The notes: generated by a model from the letters alone, not told the origin. A stretch of DNA of 17,536 nt from a bacterium (GCA_018400675.1 JAGYMG010000006.1:1-17536), one strand, 5' to 3'; shown: positions 1 through 6,596, numbered from the stretch's first letter. A program made the numbers and translations.

Positions 1-1
1 T

Positions 2-1180
2 GGATTCCTGATCTCAGAATGTAAAGACCTTTGTGATCTGCCTAGTAAAAATTTTAACCTTGTTTCACTCCAGATGCCAAGATATTTTGCTGTTTTTTTC
101 AACCAACAACCGCCCCAAGAAAAGAGCGATATTCTAACAGCAGAAAATATACGCAAAGCGTTGGTGAGTGCTACAGACAAGGAAGCAATTCTTTCCACAG
201 CTATAGCTGATAAGGGAGAGATTGTTAATTCCCCTATTCTGCCTGACTTTTATGGATTTGACTCCCCGGCTGAGATAATATCCTTTGACAAGGAAAAAGC
301 AGAATTATTATTAGAAGAAGCTGGCTTTAAATATGTTGATGATAGCGGCATCAGGAAAAAAGTAATCAGTCAAGATAGTGCTTACACCTTTACCAGCGAT
401 CTCCAGAACGGCAGCCAGGGCGAAGAAGTAACTAAGCTCCAGGAGTGTTTAGCCAATGAAGATATTGTCGGTAGTGATATTTACCCCAGCGGAAAGGTAA
501 CCGGATATTTCGGCGGAGAAACAGAGCAAGGCATAATTAATTTTCAAGAAAAATATCAAGAAGATGTTCTTGCTCCTTTCGGCCTAACCCAAGGAACCGG
601 CCAAGTAAAAGGAAAAACAAGAGAAAAGCTTAACGAAATATGCTTTCCTCAAAAAGAAGAACATACTCCTCTCTCATTTTCTTTAGTCACTACCGATAAG
701 CCTCTCTTTAACGCAATCGCCGAAATTCTTAAAGAACAGTGGCAAGCAATAGGAGCAGCGGTAACAATAGAGAAGGTCTCCGTATCCCAACTGGAAACCG
801 AGGTGATAAAACCGAGAAACTATGAAGCCCTCCTCTTTGGCGAAGCCTTGGGCGCTATCCCTGATCCTTTCCCCTTTTGGCACTCCAGCCAAAAAGAAAG
901 CCCTGGTTTAAATATAGCTGCCTATGATAATAAAGTTACTGACGAATTATTGGAAATAGCTAGAGAAACTGCTGATCAGAATTTAAGAAGAGAAAAATTA
1001 GAATCTTTCCAAGCAGTATTACTTGAAGATGCCCCTGCACTTTTCCTTGTCCGACCTACTTTGTCCTACTATTTTACCAAAAAAATAAAGAACCAAGAGA
1101 TAGAAAAGATTATAGAGCCGGCTAAAAGATTTGCCGACATTAATAATTGGTACATAAGAACAAAACGAGTATGGCAATAG
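2..1180 (+). CDS. Peptide-type ABC transporter solute-binding protein (SBP family 5) with inserted peptidoglycan-binding domain, 5'-partial
   Basis: This is the C-terminal part of an extracellular family 5 (oligopeptide/DppA-like) binding protein, which delivers peptides or similar solutes to an ABC permease. The frame is open from base 2, so the gene starts left of the window. The ATG at 74 is internal, because the residues before it continue the family's typical 'LQMPRYFAVFFNQ' strand. Numbered from that Met, residues 20-95 hold the conserved 'ALVSATDKEAI' helix and 'EKAELLLEEAGF' segment. Residues ~108-191 form a peptidoglycan_binding_1-type domain ('GEEVTKLQECL', 'TGYFGGETEQGIINFQ', 'GKTREKLNEIC'). 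The SBP fold resumes at ~199 ('LFNAIAEILKEQWQAIGAAV'). Signal peptide and lipobox, if any, are outside the window. The gene ends in TAG and overlaps the next gene by 10 bp. The family call is firm; the substrate is unknown. Confidence 0.88.
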   Translation, partial: GFLISECKDLCDLPSKNFNLVSLQMPRYFAVFFNQQPPQEKSDILTAENIRKALVSATDKEAILSTAIADKGEIVNSPILPDFYGFDSPAEIISFDKEKAELLLEEAGFKYVDDSGIRKKVISQDSAYTFTSDLQNGSQGEEVTKLQECLANEDIVGSDIYPSGKVTGYFGGETEQGIINFQEKYQEDVLAPFGLTQGTGQVKGKTREKLNEICFPQKEEHTPLSFSLVTTDKPLFNAIAEILKEQWQAIGAAVTIEKVSVSQLETEVIKPRNYEALLFGEALGAIPDPFPFWHSSQKESPGLNIAAYDNKVTDELLEIARETADQNLRREKLESFQAVLLEDAPALFLVRPTLSYYFTKKIKNQEIEKIIEPAKRFADINNWYIRTKRVWQ

Positions 1181-1797
1181 ATTTAACAAAAAGAGAGCCA
1201 GACATCAGGTATCTAAGAGATATGGAATCTGTTATTTACGATAAAGAATGGCTAAAAACAGTTGATAATCCTGCTCTATACTATATGTATAGGGGTGTTA
1301 AAGAAAAAAATGGATTACGATATGACATTACAGTAATCCCTCCTCAAATATTAGGTAGAGAATTCGTAAAGACAAAAGGCCATAAGCATATTGGCTCTTT
1401 CGGAGAAATCTATGTTGTTCTGGAGGGCATAGGTCTTTACTTAATCCAAAAATATATTCCTCCGAAAGATAATCAAGAAGAAAAAGTAGAAGATGTTTCT
1501 GCTATCTTTGCTCGAGCAGGCGACGTTATTATTATCCCTCCCTATTATGGGCATGTAACTATCAATCCTTCCTCAGAGACACTGAAAACAGCTAATTGGA
1601 TTTCTCCTGATTGCCGATCCTCTTATGATCTTTTCCAAGAAAAAGGAGGTGCTGCTTATTTTGCCCTGCAGCATCAGGACAAAGAAAAAATAGAATGGCT
1701 AAAAAATAATAACTATAAAAACATACCCTCCTTGCAGTTCAAGGAGCCCGAAAAGAAACTACCTGATAATTTAGGCTTTCTCAAAGGTAAACAATAA
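1171..1797 (+). CDS. Glucose-6-phosphate isomerase, archaeal-type (cupin)
   Basis: This enzyme interconverts glucose 6-phosphate and fructose 6-phosphate in the cytoplasm, using a metal-dependent cupin fold unrelated to the usual bacterial Pgi. The product is 208 aa, close to the length of known archaeal cPGIs. The cupin metal-site motif 'TKGHKHIGSFGEIY' gives putative ligands H71, H73 and E79, and 'PPYYGHVTIN' supplies H128. 'TANWISPDCRSSYD' fits the family's C-terminal strand. I chose ATG 1171 over the in-frame TTG at 1147: it overlaps the previous stop by only 10 bp (ATGGCAATAG), an arrangement that suggests translational coupling. There is no clear Shine-Dalgarno sequence. The gene sits directly ahead of tRNA-Leu and is probably co-transcribed with it. 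Family assignment is strong; activity is inferred. Confidence 0.9.
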   Translation: MAIDLTKREPDIRYLRDMESVIYDKEWLKTVDNPALYYMYRGVKEKNGLRYDITVIPPQILGREFVKTKGHKHIGSFGEIYVVLEGIGLYLIQKYIPPKDNQEEKVEDVSAIFARAGDVIIIPPYYGHVTINPSSETLKTANWISPDCRSSYDLFQEKGGAAYFALQHQDKEKIEWLKNNNYKNIPSLQFKEPEKKLPDNLGFLKGKQ

Positions 1798-1810
1798 TTC
1801 TTTCTAAGAA
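1798..1810 (+). repeat. Perfect 5-bp inverted repeat filling the isomerase-tRNA spacer
   Basis: The 13 bases between the isomerase stop codon and the first base of tRNA-Leu read TTCTT-TCT-AAGAA, a perfect 5-bp inverted repeat with a 3-nt loop. If transcribed, it would form a small hairpin immediately 5' of the RNase P cleavage site. It is A/T-rich and short, so it could be chance. Confidence 0.3.
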
Positions 1811-1894
1811 GCCGTGGTGGCGGAATTGGCAGACGCGCTAGCTTCAGGAGCTAGTGCCCTTAAGGGCTTGAGAGTTCAAGTCTCTCCCACGGCA
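1811..1894 (+). tRNA. tRNA-Leu (anticodon CAG)
   Basis: This class II tRNA reads CUG leucine codons. The acceptor stem GCCGTGG (1811-1817) pairs perfectly with CCACGGC (1887-1893), followed by discriminator A at 1894. The D region contains the expected AATTGGCAGA. The anticodon stem CTAGC/GCTAG encloses loop TTCAGGA, with anticodon CAG at 1845-1847. A long variable arm (GCCC-TTAA-GGGC) identifies a leucine/serine-type tRNA, and the T arm is GAGAG-TTCAAGT-CTCTC. The 3' CCA is not encoded (the sequence continues CTA), so it must be added post-transcriptionally. There is no room for its own promoter in the 13-nt spacer, so it is probably processed from the isomerase transcript. Confidence 0.96.
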
Positions 1895-1969
1895 CTATTA
1901 AATAAAAATATTTTATCTATTCTATTAAAATTAGAATTTGTCTTTATTACTTGTTTCCATTAGAAATAA

Positions 1970-1996
1970 TTGCTTTTCTTTTTAATAAAATATAAT
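1970..1996 (+). promoter_or_regulatory. Putative rnj promoter, near-leaderless
   Basis: A perfect -10 hexamer TATAAT lies at 1991-1996. A weak -35-like TTGCTT lies at 1970-1975, with a short 15-nt spacer. Transcription would start around 2003-2005, on or next to the ATG at 2005, giving a leaderless or near-leaderless mRNA. No Shine-Dalgarno sequence precedes that ATG, which fits. The surrounding 1895-2004 spacer is very A/T-rich, so chance matches are a risk. Confidence 0.45.
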
Positions 1997-2004
1997 AATA
2001 CAAT

Positions 2005-3690
2005 ATGCAGAGAAAAAAAGAAAAAGAAGAAAAAATAAAAATAATTCCTCTAGGCGGATTAGGCGAGGTAGGCAGAAATATGACTGTTTTCGAATATAAG
2101 GGAAAAATGATGATATTAGATATGGGCCTTGGTTTTCCGGGAGAAGATATGCCTGGTGTTGATTGCACTATTCCTAATAGTAACTACCTTAAAGGTAAAG
2201 AAAAAAATATTTTAGGCATTGTCATCACCCACGGGCATTATGATCATATTGGAGCTATCCCCTATATTATGCCTCAATTAGGCAAAATACCTATTTATAC
2301 CTCTCCCCTTACTAAGGGTATGATCCTCAAAAGGCAGGATGATTTTCCCAATCAACCTCCTTTGGATATAAGGATTATTGAAGACGGCTCTCAGCTTAAG
2401 TTGGGAGAGTTTCAAATAGAATTTTTCCATCAGAACCATAATATTCCTGACAATTTAGGCCTAACCATAAAAACCCCCTTGGGTCAAATAGTTCATACAG
2501 CTGATTTTAAGTTTGATAGTTCTCCGGTTAACGGGCCAGCTACTAATTTTGAGAAACTAAAGAAAATTGGTAGGGATAAAGTGCTCCTCTTAATGTCCGA
2601 TTCCACCGGAGCAGAAGAAGAGGGTCATTCTCTTTCTGAAAAAGTAATCTTTGAAAATCTAGAAAAGATTTTTAAAGAAGCTAAAGGAAGAATTGTTGCT
2701 GCCTCTTTTGCTTCGCTCATTAACAGAATCCAGCAGCTGATTGTGCTTTCAGAAAAATATGGAAGGAAAGTAGTGATTGAAGGCCACAGTATGAGGACTA
2801 ATGTAGAGATAGCTCAAACCTTAGGCAAAATAAAAAGTAATAAAAAAACCTTGATTAAGGCAAAAGACATCGCCAAGCTCCCCGACTCTCAAATAACTAT
2901 TGTTTGTACCGGAGCCCAAGGAGAAGAAGAAGCAGCCTTTATGAGAATAGCTAATCGGGAGCACAAATTTATTAAGATTAAAAAAGGCGATACTATTGTT
3001 TTTTCCTCCTCAATAATCCCTGGTAACGAGAGAAGCGTCCAAAGCCTAAAAGATAAGTTTCATCGCCAGGAAGCAACTATCTTCCATTATCGGATGATGG
3101 ATATCCATGCCTCAGGACATGCCCGGAGAGAAGAGCTAAGAGAGATGATAGCGATAATGAAACCACGGTTCTTCATCCCTGTCCACGGCCAATATTCTAT
3201 GCTTGTCAGGCACGCTGAGATAGCCCAGGAAGAAGGTTTACCCAATGAGAATATAATAGTTGCTGAAAACGGCAACATAATTGAACTCAGCCCAGAAGAG
3301 ATAAGCAAGGATAAAAAGAAAGTAGCATCTAGTTGCATAATGGTAGACGGCTTAGGGGTAGGTGACATAGGGGAAGTAGTCCTCAGAGACCGACACGCTT
3401 TAGCCAGTGACGGAATGTTCGTCATTATTGCGGCCGTAGACAAGCAAGCTGGAAAAGTAAAGGGTTCTCCTGATATAATATCAAGAGGATTCGTTTATTT
3501 AAGAGCATCCCAAGAATTATTAAAAGAAACAAGAAAAAGAACTGTTCGCATTATTAACCGGGCAGCAGGTTCAGGAGGAGCAGTTAATTGGCTTTATGTA
3601 AAAGAAGAACTAAGGAATAAGATTGGCCAATTCCTTTTTTCGAAAACAAAGAAAAGGCCAATGGTTTTACCTGTTATAATTGTTGTCTAA
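2005..3690 (+). CDS. rnj: Ribonuclease J
   Basis: RNase J is a metallo-beta-lactamase/beta-CASP ribonuclease with 5'-3' exonuclease and endonuclease activity in mRNA decay and rRNA maturation. The product is 561 aa, the usual length. The N-terminal lactamase half opens with 'IKIIPLGGLGEVGRNM' and carries the zinc motif HGHYDH (H76, H78, D80, H81) and 'HTADFKFD'. The beta-CASP part includes 'SDSTGAEEEGHSLSE', 'GHSMRTNVEIAQ' and 'CTGAQGEEEAAFMRIA'. The lactamase domain closes with 'HASGHARREEL' and 'KPRFFIPVHGQYSML'. A C-terminal domain follows and ends in 'RPMVLPVIIVV'. The ATG at 2005 lies nine residues before the conserved block, with the next Met 26 codons on. trpS follows after 5 nt. Confidence 0.96.
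   Translation: MQRKKEKEEKIKIIPLGGLGEVGRNMTVFEYKGKMMILDMGLGFPGEDMPGVDCTIPNSNYLKGKEKNILGIVITHGHYDHIGAIPYIMPQLGKIPIYTSPLTKGMILKRQDDFPNQPPLDIRIIEDGSQLKLGEFQIEFFHQNHNIPDNLGLTIKTPLGQIVHTADFKFDSSPVNGPATNFEKLKKIGRDKVLLLMSDSTGAEEEGHSLSEKVIFENLEKIFKEAKGRIVAASFASLINRIQQLIVLSEKYGRKVVIEGHSMRTNVEIAQTLGKIKSNKKTLIKAKDIAKLPDSQITIVCTGAQGEEEAAFMRIANREHKFIKIKKGDTIVFSSSIIPGNERSVQSLKDKFHRQEATIFHYRMMDIHASGHARREELREMIAIMKPRFFIPVHGQYSMLVRHAEIAQEEGLPNENIIVAENGNIIELSPEEISKDKKKVASSCIMVDGLGVGDIGEVVLRDRHALASDGMFVIIAAVDKQAGKVKGSPDIISRGFVYLRASQELLKETRKRTVRIINRAAGSGGAVNWLYVKEELRNKIGQFLFSKTKKRPMVLPVIIVV
3672..3680 (+). promoter_or_regulatory. Extended -10 promoter candidate for trpS inside the rnj 3' end
   Basis: TGTTATAAT is a perfect extended -10 element (TGnTATAAT), lying in the last codons of rnj. 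No -35 is visible at the expected distance (3652-3657 reads AAAAGG), but extended -10 promoters can work without one. Initiation near 3687 would give trpS a leader of about 9 nt. This would let trpS be expressed separately from rnj despite the 5-nt gap. Confidence 0.35.
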
Positions 3691-3695
3691 AAAAT

Positions 3696-4685
3696 ATGCC
3701 AAAGCAAAAAAGAGTTTTTAGTGGTATCCAGCCCAGTGGAGAAATACATATAGGTAATTATCTTGGTGCTTTGAAGCAATGGATATCTTTCCAGGCTGCG
3801 GCTGAATGCATATATTGCATTGTTGATCTGCATTCCTTAACCGTTGACTATGACCCACAAACACTAAAAGGAAGAATAATGGACAAAGCTATTGCTTATC
3901 TGGCAGCTGGCTTAGACCCTAAAAAAACAATTATTTTTGTTCAATCCGCAGTTCCGGCTCATACAGAATTAACCTGGCTGTTATCGGTAGCTACGCCAAT
4001 AGGAGACCTCCAAAGAATGATCCAGTACAAAGAAAAATCAAAGAAAAACCCCGATAATATAAACGCTGGCCTGCTTAACTACCCTATCCTTATGGCTGCT
4101 GATATTCTGCTCTACCAGACAGATATTGTTCCTGTGGGCAAAGACCAAACCCAACACGTCGAATTAACCAGGGAAATCGCTAACCGATTTAATAAAAGAT
4201 TTGGCCAAACCTTCCAGATACCAAAAACAGTATTGCCTGAGAAAGGGGCAAAGATAATGTCGCTCAAAGAACCAGAGAAAAAAATGTCTAAGAGTGACGG
4301 TTATGACAGCTGCATTTTTCTCTTTGAAGAGCCAGACAGCATCAGAAAAAAAATAATGGCTGCTCAGACTGATTCTGGCAATGAGATCCGCTATAATCAA
4401 AGGAGAAAGCCAGGCATTGCTAACCTCCTGACTATTTATAGTCTTTTCTCAGACAGGGCTATCCCTGAAATCGAAAAAGAGTTTAAGAACAAGAGTTATA
4501 AAACCTTTAAAGAGCAGTTAGCCCAACTGTTAATTGAGCAATTAAAACCCTTTAGAGAAAAGAAAAAAGAGCTCCAGGGTAAAGAAGCTCTTATCCAGAC
4601 AATCCTTGATAAAGGCGCTCAACGAGCTGGAAGAATAGCTAACCAGACCTTGGAAAAAGCAAAAAAGAATATGGGCTTAGTCTAA
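3696..4685 (+). CDS. trpS: Tryptophanyl-tRNA synthetase
   Basis: This class Ic aminoacyl-tRNA synthetase charges tRNA-Trp with tryptophan using ATP. The product is 329 aa, the normal bacterial length. The N-terminus 'VFSGIQPSGEIHIGNYLGAL' contains the HIGH-equivalent HIGN at H18-N21. The Rossmann core includes 'LNYPILMAADILLYQTDIVP' and 'GKDQTQHVELTREIA'. The second signature KMSKS lies at residues 196-200. The start at 3696 is fixed by the family N-terminus. There is no Shine-Dalgarno sequence. The gene follows rnj by 5 nt and converges on the sugar-phosphomutase gene, overlapping it by 9 bp. Confidence 0.97.
   Translation: MPKQKRVFSGIQPSGEIHIGNYLGALKQWISFQAAAECIYCIVDLHSLTVDYDPQTLKGRIMDKAIAYLAAGLDPKKTIIFVQSAVPAHTELTWLLSVATPIGDLQRMIQYKEKSKKNPDNINAGLLNYPILMAADILLYQTDIVPVGKDQTQHVELTREIANRFNKRFGQTFQIPKTVLPEKGAKIMSLKEPEKKMSKSDGYDSCIFLFEEPDSIRKKIMAAQTDSGNEIRYNQRRKPGIANLLTIYSLFSDRAIPEIEKEFKNKSYKTFKEQLAQLLIEQLKPFREKKKELQGKEALIQTILDKGAQRAGRIANQTLEKAKKNMGLV
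4563..4592 (-). terminator. Candidate intrinsic terminator for the phosphomutase, inside trpS
   Basis: Read on the minus strand, AAGAGCT and AGCTCTT (4592-4586 and 4573-4567) pair as a perfect 7-bp stem around a 12-nt loop. The stem is followed by a T-rich run (TTTT at 4566-4563, then CTTTTC). It begins about 85 nt past the phosphomutase stop. Only three of the seven pairs are G-C and the loop is large, so it is weaker than the plus-strand terminators here. Confidence 0.4.
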
Positions 4686-6044
4686 GAGTCCTTTAATTGT
4701 CTTTAACTGTCTTTCCATTGTTTCTTTATCAACTGCTTCAACTACAATACGGAGCAGATCCTCGGTATTAGAAGGACGAGCATTAAACCACCAATTGGGA
4801 AAATCTATCCGGAGACCGTCAAGGCGAGACACCTCGCCTTTTTTAAATTTTTCTTCTAAGAGGGCTAATCTATTCTCCTTGTCAGCTACTGCGATATTAA
4901 TCTGACCAGAATTAAAGTATTTTTTAAAAGGGGCTATTAATTGGGAAATCGTCTTGCCTGAGGTTGATATTTCTTCTAAGACTTTAAAGAATACAAAGAA
5001 AGGAGATTCAAAGAAATAAGGCTGGCCAAAAAAATAATGACCAGAGAGTTCACCAGCAAAGTCAGCTTGCTCTTCTTTCATTTGTTCCTTAATAAAGGTA
5101 TGGCCTATCTTACCCATTATGGCGACCCCGCCATTCTCCTCTACAACATCTTTAATAATATTACTGGAACAAACGTTATAGAGTACCCTAGCCCCTGGCT
5201 TTTCCTTAAGGAGGTTGCCGGCTATAAGCGCAATTATAAAATCAGAAGGAATCATCTCCCCTTTTTCATCGACAAAAATAATTCTGTCCCCATCGCCGTC
5301 AAAAGCAACCCCTAAATCAAGTTCTTTCTCTTGGACTATCTTTTTGAGCTCAGCAATGTTTTTCTCCTCTAAAGGATTGGGCAAATGATTAGGGAAGGTT
5401 CCGTCCAGCTCTGGGAAGAGATGATAGCAATGACCAGGCAGTTTTTCTTTAATCTGTTCAACCACAATACCCGGGACAGCGTTACTGGTGTCAACAGCAA
5501 TATTAAGAGGTTTTATCCTCTGAAGGTTTACCCTAGACAAAATAAAGTCTAAATATTCTTGGAGAATATTTTTTTCTTCCAGCCTGCCCTTTCCTTTAAT
5601 CTCTTGCCCCTGAGCCTCCACGGTTAATCTCTTAATCTCGGCTAAGCCATTATTAATGCCTATGGGGGTTGCTTGTTCCCGGACAATCTTAAGACCATTG
5701 TATTCCGGCGGATTATGACTAGCGGTTACTATTACTCCTCCGTCATAACCATATTGCCAAACAGTAAAGTAAAACATAGGCGTAGTACTCAAACCAATAT
5801 CAACAACATTAGCTCCTTGGGCACGTATTGCCTCTTTAAGAGCCTCAGCTAAGACTGGAGAAGAAAATCTATTGTCTTGGGCAATGACCATAGTTAAAGG
5901 TTTGTCCTTCTTTCCTTGGCTTAAAAATCTTATCAAACCCGCACCTATTTGAGCTACTGCTTGAGGGTTGATTTCCTCGGGATAAAATCCCCTGACATCG
6001 TAGGCTTTGAAAATTTTAGGATTACAATTATTTGCCTGATCCAT
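4677..6044 (-). CDS. Phosphomannomutase/phosphoglucomutase
   Basis: This alpha-D-phosphohexomutase interconverts hexose 1- and 6-phosphates (mannose and/or glucose) for glycan and nucleotide-sugar synthesis. The 455-aa product has the full four-domain layout: substrate phosphorylation loop 'TASHNPP' with catalytic S109; Mg2+ loop 'DGDGDR' at residues 249-254; sugar-binding loop 'GELSGHYFF' from residue 331; and C-terminal phosphate-binding 'RPSNTEDLLR'. The N-terminal 'IFKAYDVRG' is the standard family start, so ATG 6044 fits. Substrate preference cannot be read from sequence. The last 9 bp overlap the trpS end. The gene is divergent from rpsF, with promoters for both in the 121-bp spacer. 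Confidence 0.93.
   Translation of the reverse strand: MDQANNCNPKIFKAYDVRGFYPEEINPQAVAQIGAGLIRFLSQGKKDKPLTMVIAQDNRFSSPVLAEALKEAIRAQGANVVDIGLSTTPMFYFTVWQYGYDGGVIVTASHNPPEYNGLKIVREQATPIGINNGLAEIKRLTVEAQGQEIKGKGRLEEKNILQEYLDFILSRVNLQRIKPLNIAVDTSNAVPGIVVEQIKEKLPGHCYHLFPELDGTFPNHLPNPLEEKNIAELKKIVQEKELDLGVAFDGDGDRIIFVDEKGEMIPSDFIIALIAGNLLKEKPGARVLYNVCSSNIIKDVVEENGGVAIMGKIGHTFIKEQMKEEQADFAGELSGHYFFGQPYFFESPFFVFFKVLEEISTSGKTISQLIAPFKKYFNSGQINIAVADKENRLALLEEKFKKGEVSRLDGLRIDFPNWWFNARPSNTEDLLRIVVEAVDKETMERQLKTIKGLLD
4821..4844 (+). terminator. Intrinsic terminator for trpS embedded in the phosphomutase coding sequence
   Basis: AAGGCGAG (4821-4828), loop ACAC and CTCGCCTT (4833-4840) form a perfect 8-bp stem with a 4-nt loop. 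It is followed by TTTT (4841-4844) and then AAATTTTT. On the plus strand this is a textbook Rho-independent terminator, about 135 nt past the trpS stop. On the minus strand no T-run follows (GACGGTC), so it should stop only plus-strand transcription. It lies within codons of the opposing gene. Confidence 0.7.
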
Positions 6045-6065
6045 TTTTATCTTTAGTTATTTAAG

Positions 6066-6086
6066 CCCTCCTTTAAAGAGAGCTCT
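6066..6086 (-). promoter_or_regulatory. Phosphomutase 5' leader: Shine-Dalgarno-like AAAGGAGGG and two abutting 8-bp palindromes
   Basis: On the minus strand AAAGGAGGG (6074-6066) is a near-perfect anti-SD complement. It lies 21 nt before the ATG at 6044, too far for normal use, and no closer start codon exists. Beside it on the duplex are two directly abutting perfect 8-bp palindromes, CTTTAAAG (6071-6078) and AGAGCTCT (6079-6086), just downstream of the predicted transcription start. They could be an operator or a leader fold, or they could be chance. Confidence 0.3.
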
Positions 6087-6095
6087 AGCTTATCT

Positions 6096-6123
6096 ATTAT
6101 ATTAAAATATTTGACATTGTAAA
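6096..6123 (-). promoter_or_regulatory. Promoter for the phosphomutase gene
   Basis: On the minus strand, -35 TTTACA (6123-6118) and -10 TATAAT (6101-6096) are separated by 16 nt, a good sigma70-type match. Transcription would start near 6089, giving a leader of about 45 nt before the ATG at 6044. The element interleaves with the divergent rpsF promoter: the two -35 regions overlap near 6111-6123. Confidence 0.6.
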
Positions 6124-6138
6124 AGATTTTGATAGAAT
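6111..6138 (+). promoter_or_regulatory. Promoter for the rpsF-ssb-rpsR operon
   Basis: A consensus -35 TTGACA (6111-6116) and -10 TAGAAT (6133-6138) are separated by 16 nt. The predicted start near 6145 gives a leader of roughly 20 nt without a Shine-Dalgarno sequence. This is the best overall promoter match in the window, as expected for a ribosomal-protein operon. Confidence 0.7.
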
Positions 6139-6165
6139 AAGAGAGCGTAAAAAAGCAATGAAAAA

Positions 6166-6594
6166 ATGAATCTATACGAATTAAGTTATCTTGTTTCTCC
6201 AGAACTTAGCGAAGAAGAGCTCAATAGTTATTTGGAAAAAATCAACGGGCTCATCTCCAAAGAAGGAGAACTTAAAAAGAGCGAAAACTTAGGATTAAAA
6301 AACCTGAGTCGCCTGATAAAAGAGAAGAAAACCGCCTATTTGGTTTCTTCTCTCTTTGAGCTAGAACCAGAAAAATTATCTGGCTTAAAAGAAGAAATTG
6401 GAAAAGAAAAAGAAATGCTCCAGTCAACCATTATCAGAAGAAAAGAAGAAAAAAAGAGAAAAGAAAAAATCAGAAAGCCTGAAAAAGAGACAACAGAGGC
6501 AAAAGAAGAAAAAGAAAAGGCAAGCGGAGAACCGGAGAAAAAAGAGGACTTAGAAAAAATTGGAGAAAAATTAGACGAAATATTAAAAGACTAA
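6166..6594 (+). CDS. rpsF: 30S ribosomal protein bS6 with charged C-terminal extension
   Basis: S6 binds 16S rRNA together with S18 in the platform of the small subunit. The product is 142 aa. Residues 1-91 match the S6 fold ('YELSYLVSPELSEEEL', 'ENLGLKNLSRLIKEKKTAYL', 'STIIRRKEE'). Residues ~92-142 are a Lys/Glu-rich, probably helical tail absent from the short core protein. An upstream ATG at 6158 opens only a three-codon frame (ATGAAAAAATGA) whose stop overlaps the chosen ATG at 6166. The gene is first in the classic rpsF-ssb-rpsR order, 2 nt ahead of ssb. Identity rests on the fold match plus the operon context. Confidence 0.9.
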   Translation: MNLYELSYLVSPELSEEELNSYLEKINGLISKEGELKKSENLGLKNLSRLIKEKKTAYLVSSLFELEPEKLSGLKEEIGKEKEMLQSTIIRRKEEKKRKEKIRKPEKETTEAKEEKEKASGEPEKKEDLEKIGEKLDEILKD

Positions 6595-6596
6595 AT

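Noticed and set aside
74..76. ATG at 74 as the start of the solute-binding protein
   Set aside because: The frame is open to base 2 and the residues before the ATG continue a conserved SBP strand, so the gene is cut by the window edge.
1147..1170. TTG at 1147 as the isomerase start
   Set aside because: It would increase the overlap with the upstream gene to 34 bp, and the family N-terminus fits ATG 1171.
1902..1916. ATAAAA-ATA-TTTTAT hairpin after tRNA-Leu as a terminator
   Set aside because: The stem has no G-C pair and no T-run follows; in such A/T-rich DNA it is expected by chance.
3087..3443. Long open frames opposite rnj, ftsK, rpoC and rpoB as genes
   Set aside because: They lie wholly within conserved genes, their translations look like no protein family, and they lack promoters or start signals.
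6158..6169. Three-codon frame ATG-AAA-AAA-TGA overlapping the rpsF start as a coupling leader peptide
   Set aside because: It is too short to judge, has no SD, and A-rich start regions produce such frames often.
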